A stretch of DNA of 7,538 nucleotides from Desulfobacteraceae bacterium (GTDB taxonomy: Bacteria > Desulfobacterota > Desulfobacteria > Desulfobacterales > UBA11574). The notes beneath the pieces are model-generated. The model saw nothing but the letters and a program-made list of their open reading frames with translations. It made no database searches and had not been told where the DNA came from. Below are positions 5,487-7,538 of this stretch, piece by piece. The position numbers were made by a program, and so were the translations under genes. Where the stretch lies: positions 1 through 7,538 of the forward strand of contig JABMQM010000552.1 of the NCBI GenBank assembly GCA_013203195.1. Reading direction: 5' to 3'. Within the stretch, counting starts at the first letter, position 1. Each line of letters begins with the position of its first letter.

Positions 5487-5774
5487 TTAAGCTCCTTCAA
5501 AAAAATCAATGCGTTCACCGGGCATTAAGGTTACAATTGCTTTTTTCCAATCCCTGCGTTTTCCAACAATCCAGCCTCTTCTTTTGGTCTTGCCCTTAAC
5601 CTGCATGGTTCTTACTACGGCCACCTTGACATTGAAGATACCTTCGACGGCTTTTTTAATCTCAAGCCGGTTGGCCATGCGGTCGACTTCAAACGTAAAC
5701 TGATTGGAAGCTTCTTTTTGGATATTGGTCTTTTCGGTAATTACCGGGCGTCTAATAATATCGTACTGAATCAT
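5487..5774 (-). CDS. rplW: 50S ribosomal protein L23
   Basis: The 95-residue protein begins with the typical YDIIRRPVITEKT (residues 4-16) and continues with NQFTFEVDRMANRLEIKKAVEGIFNVKV (24-51), the core beta-alpha-beta fold of L23. The basic extension KGKTKRRGWIVGKRRDWKKA (60-79) is the rRNA-binding loop. L23 sits at the mouth of the exit tunnel and is the main docking site for trigger factor and the signal recognition particle. Its ATG overlaps the rplD stop by 4 nt, so it is probably translated by re-initiating ribosomes. Only 12 nt separate its TAA stop from rplB. Nothing is unusual in length or motifs. Confidence 0.97.
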   Translation of the reverse strand: MIQYDIIRRPVITEKTNIQKEASNQFTFEVDRMANRLEIKKAVEGIFNVKVAVVRTMQVKGKTKRRGWIVGKRRDWKKAIVTLMPGERIDFFEGA

Positions 5775-6394
5775 GAGAGCAGCCTCCCTTCAATGTTTTT
5801 CAAGGTAGACTCGAGCAGAATTAAATTTTCATATTTAAGGATGTCGTATACGTTCAACCCCTCGACTCTCATGACTTTGAAACCCGGGACGTTTCTGGAT
5901 GCAAGTTCCAGCCGTTCATCCTTTTGAGCGGTCACGATCAAGGCACTGCTTATATCAAGTGCATTGACAACCTCTAAAAATTCTTTGGTCTTAGTCTCTT
6001 CAAGGTCCAATTTGTCAAGCACGACAAGCTTGTTGTCCCGCAGTTTGATGCTCAAGGCCATTTTAAGTGCAAGCTTTCGGACCTTTTTAGGCACCTTGTA
6101 TGCATAAGACCTGGGATCAGGGCCAAAAACAGAACCACCGCCTCGCAATAGCGGAGACTTAATGTCGCCGGGACGTGCCCGACCGGTTCCTTTCTGTCTG
6201 AATAGTTTCCGGCCGCTGCCTATTATATCGCTGCGATGTTTTACAGCCGCAGAGCCTGCACGTCTGCCGGCAAGTTGCATGGTTACAACTTCATGCAAAA
6301 TGCTCCCTTTCACAGGCAGATTGTATATGTCGTCCGTAAGATCCGCCTGTGAAATTTTTTCCGCATTACTGTCAAGAATATCTACGACCGCCAT
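5771..6394 (-). CDS. rplD: 50S ribosomal protein L4
   Basis: L4 binds 23S rRNA domain I early in assembly and sends a long loop to the exit-tunnel constriction. In E. coli it also represses its own operon. Here I read 207 residues from the ATG at 6394 (MAVVDILDS). The tunnel loop is clear: HRSDIIGSGRKLF, QKGTGRARPG and LLRGGGSVFGP, roughly residues 53-92. A TTG at 6409 would add five residues (MNENI), but it sits directly on an A-rich run without a usable Shine-Dalgarno, while the ATG has GAGAA 5 nt upstream and gives the usual MAVVD-like start; I prefer the ATG with moderate certainty. The TGA stop overlaps the rplW ATG as ATGA, indicating translational coupling. Confidence 0.94.
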   Translation of the reverse strand: MAVVDILDSNAEKISQADLTDDIYNLPVKGSILHEVVTMQLAGRRAGSAAVKHRSDIIGSGRKLFRQKGTGRARPGDIKSPLLRGGGSVFGPDPRSYAYKVPKKVRKLALKMALSIKLRDNKLVVLDKLDLEETKTKEFLEVVNALDISSALIVTAQKDERLELASRNVPGFKVMRVEGLNVYDILKYENLILLESTLKNIEGRLLS

Positions 6395-6466
6395 AATATT
6401 CTCATTCAACTTTCTTTTTGTAAAAGTTCAATAACTTCCCGTTGAGCAGATGCACTCAATGGAGGT

Positions 6467-7099
6467 TTATTTGCCGAACTTGAGTTTATTAATTGAGACC
6501 AGCCCGGATTTTGAACCCGGCACCGCACCTTTTATCATTATAAGGTTCTGTTCCGGCCTGATGTCGACAATTTCCAGATTTCGAACCGTGTTGCGTTCAT
6601 TTCCAAAATGTCCCGGCATTTTTTTGCCTTTTATAACTTTAGCAGGTGTTGCACTGCAACCGATGGAGCCCGGAATTCTATGGCTGTGACTACCGTGGGT
6701 CTTTTTGCCGCCATGAAATCCGTGTCGTTTGATGACACCTGCAAACCCTCTTCCTTTGCTCCTGCCGGTAACTTCAACGCGTTCGCCGACTTTGAACATA
6801 TCCGGGCTGATTGTCTGACCGAGACTGAATTCATCGGGATTATCTACAGAGACTTCCCTCAAAAACGCAAAGCCCTCTTGCCCGCTCTTTTTAAGATGTC
6901 CCTCAATAGGCTTGTTGATCCGGGACGCTTTTTGCTCGCCAAAACCTAGCTGAAGGGCATTATATCCATCAGTCGCCACAGTCTTTATCTGGGTAATTAC
7001 GCACGGACCGACCTGTAGCACCGTTACCGGCACGCGCTCACCTTCCGGGGTATAAATCCCCGTCATCCCCAATTTTTTCCCAATCAATCCTTTACACAT
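6467..7099 (-). CDS. rplC: 50S ribosomal protein L3
   Basis: At 210 residues this matches the family (E. coli 209). The opening CKGLIGKKLGMTGIY is the standard L3 start, and the central finger GRSKGRGFAGVIKRHGFHGG (about 112-131), followed by HRIPGSIG (140-147), is the loop that reaches towards the peptidyl transferase centre. L3 is one of the first proteins to bind 23S rRNA and nucleates 50S assembly. At the position of E. coli Gln150, methylated there by PrmB, this protein has Ala150 within GSIGCSATP, so that modification should be absent (inference). It starts 16 nt after rpsJ with only a poor Shine-Dalgarno (TGGA) and ends in TAA. The following 72-nt gap to rplD is longer than most gaps in this half of the cluster. 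Confidence 0.97.
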   Translation of the reverse strand: MCKGLIGKKLGMTGIYTPEGERVPVTVLQVGPCVITQIKTVATDGYNALQLGFGEQKASRINKPIEGHLKKSGQEGFAFLREVSVDNPDEFSLGQTISPDMFKVGERVEVTGRSKGRGFAGVIKRHGFHGGKKTHGSHSHRIPGSIGCSATPAKVIKGKKMPGHFGNERNTVRNLEIVDIRPEQNLIMIKGAVPGSKSGLVSINKLKFGK

Positions 7100-7115
7100 G
7101 ACGATTCCACACTTT

Positions 7116-7427
7116 CTAAAGTTTTATTTCAACATCTACGCCGGGAGAAAGATCCAGTTTCATCAACGCATCAACGGTTTGCTGCGTCGGTTCCAGAATA
7201 TCCAGAAGCCGCTTATGGGTTCTGATTTCGAACTGCTCTCTGGATTTTTTGTCTATATGCGGAGACCTCAGAACACAGTATTTATTGATCCGAGTCGGCA
7301 ACGGAATCGGCCCAACCACTTTTGCTCCTGTTTTGACGGTTGTATCCACGATATCTGCTGCCGACTGATCCAGAAGCTTATGATCGTACGCCTTTAGTCT
7401 GATCCTGATTTTTGTATTTGCTATCAT
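7116..7427 (-). CDS. rpsJ: 30S ribosomal protein S10 (NusE)
   Basis: The protein is 103 residues, the same length as E. coli S10. It has the typical N-terminal strand (IRIRLKAYDHKLLDQSA, about residues 7-23), the GPIPLPTR loop (39-46) that reaches into the 30S head, and SREQFEIRTHKRLLDI (62-77). S10 is a late-binding head protein and, as NusE, also pairs with NusB and NusG in antitermination and transcription-translation coupling. I chose the ATG at 7427; the frame stays open upstream to 7502 but that stretch is antisense-like overlap with tuf and has no conserved sequence. The ribosome binding site is weak (GAAAG about 7 nt before the ATG), so translation may depend partly on ribosomes ending tuf 13 nt upstream. 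The stop is TAG. Confidence 0.97.
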   Translation of the reverse strand: MIANTKIRIRLKAYDHKLLDQSAADIVDTTVKTGAKVVGPIPLPTRINKYCVLRSPHIDKKSREQFEIRTHKRLLDILEPTQQTVDALMKLDLSPGVDVEIKL

Positions 7428-7440
7428 AATATATCTTTCG

Positions 7441-7538
7441 TTATTCGATAATTTCGCTGACCACGCCGGCGCCGCCGGTCCGGCCGCCTTCCCTGATGGC
7501 AAAACTGAGCTCTTTTTCCATCGCGATCGGCGTTAAAA
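7441..7538 (-). CDS. tuf: Elongation factor Tu, C-terminal end (partial, runs off the right edge)
   Basis: Only the last 31 codons and a TAA stop are present; the gene continues beyond position 7538. The translation shows the end of EF-Tu domain 3, with the conserved stretch FAIREGGRT followed by GAGVVSEIIE. EF-Tu is the GTPase that delivers aminoacyl-tRNA to the ribosomal A site in the cytoplasm. The residue after GGRT is Gly where I expect Val (usual form RTVGAGVV), a small departure in an otherwise ordinary tail. The stop lies 13 nt before rpsJ, so tuf, and by inference the str operon, runs straight into the S10 cluster. Identity is secure despite the short piece, because this tail is among the most conserved in bacteria. 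Confidence 0.93.
   Translation of the reverse strand, partial: LTPIAMEKELSFAIREGGRTGGAGVVSEIIE

Overview
The window is a bacterial ribosomal-protein cluster, read entirely from the minus strand. From the right edge leftwards it holds the last 31 codons of tuf, then the S10 block (rpsJ, rplC, rplD, rplW, rplB, rpsS, rplV, rpsC, rplP, rpmC, rpsQ), then the start of the spc block (rplN, rplX, rplE, a zinc-type rpsN, rpsH). The next gene expected, rplF, does not begin inside the window. All 16 complete genes look intact and close to family length. No gene on the plus strand is credible, and there are no RNA genes, IS elements or CRISPR arrays.

The organism is a bacterium of moderate G+C. Four things fit a delta-proteobacterial or Desulfobacterota lineage, possibly Desulfobacterales: tuf directly before rpsJ, a 61-residue four-cysteine S14, an L24 with two C-terminal CxxC pairs, and an L2 with HPMGGG in place of the enterobacterial HPHGGG. 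This placement is inference from family knowledge, not from a search.

The genes are packed as expected in most of the cluster: rplD/rplW overlap by 4 nt, rplP/rpmC share one base, and most other gaps are 5-31 nt. Together the proteins form much of the early-assembling core of both subunits: L2, L3, L4, L22, L23, L24 and L29 around the 23S rRNA and exit tunnel, L5 on 5S rRNA, and S3, S10, S14 and S19 in the 30S head. Transcription probably enters from the str operon upstream (tuf side). There is no room for an E. coli-type S10 leader, since the tuf-rpsJ gap is only 13 nt.

The unusual part lies in the spacers. Four are long for such an operon: rplB-rpsS (146 nt), rplN-rplX (144 nt), rplE-rpsN (82 nt) and downstream of rpsH (at least 109 nt). 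Two of these carry the same kind of structure with unrelated sequence: short heptamer arrays facing each other as inverted repeats around a short centre. A third holds what looks like one small palindrome inserted into the loop of another. These spacer elements are the main things worth a second look; I see no new protein-coding system here.
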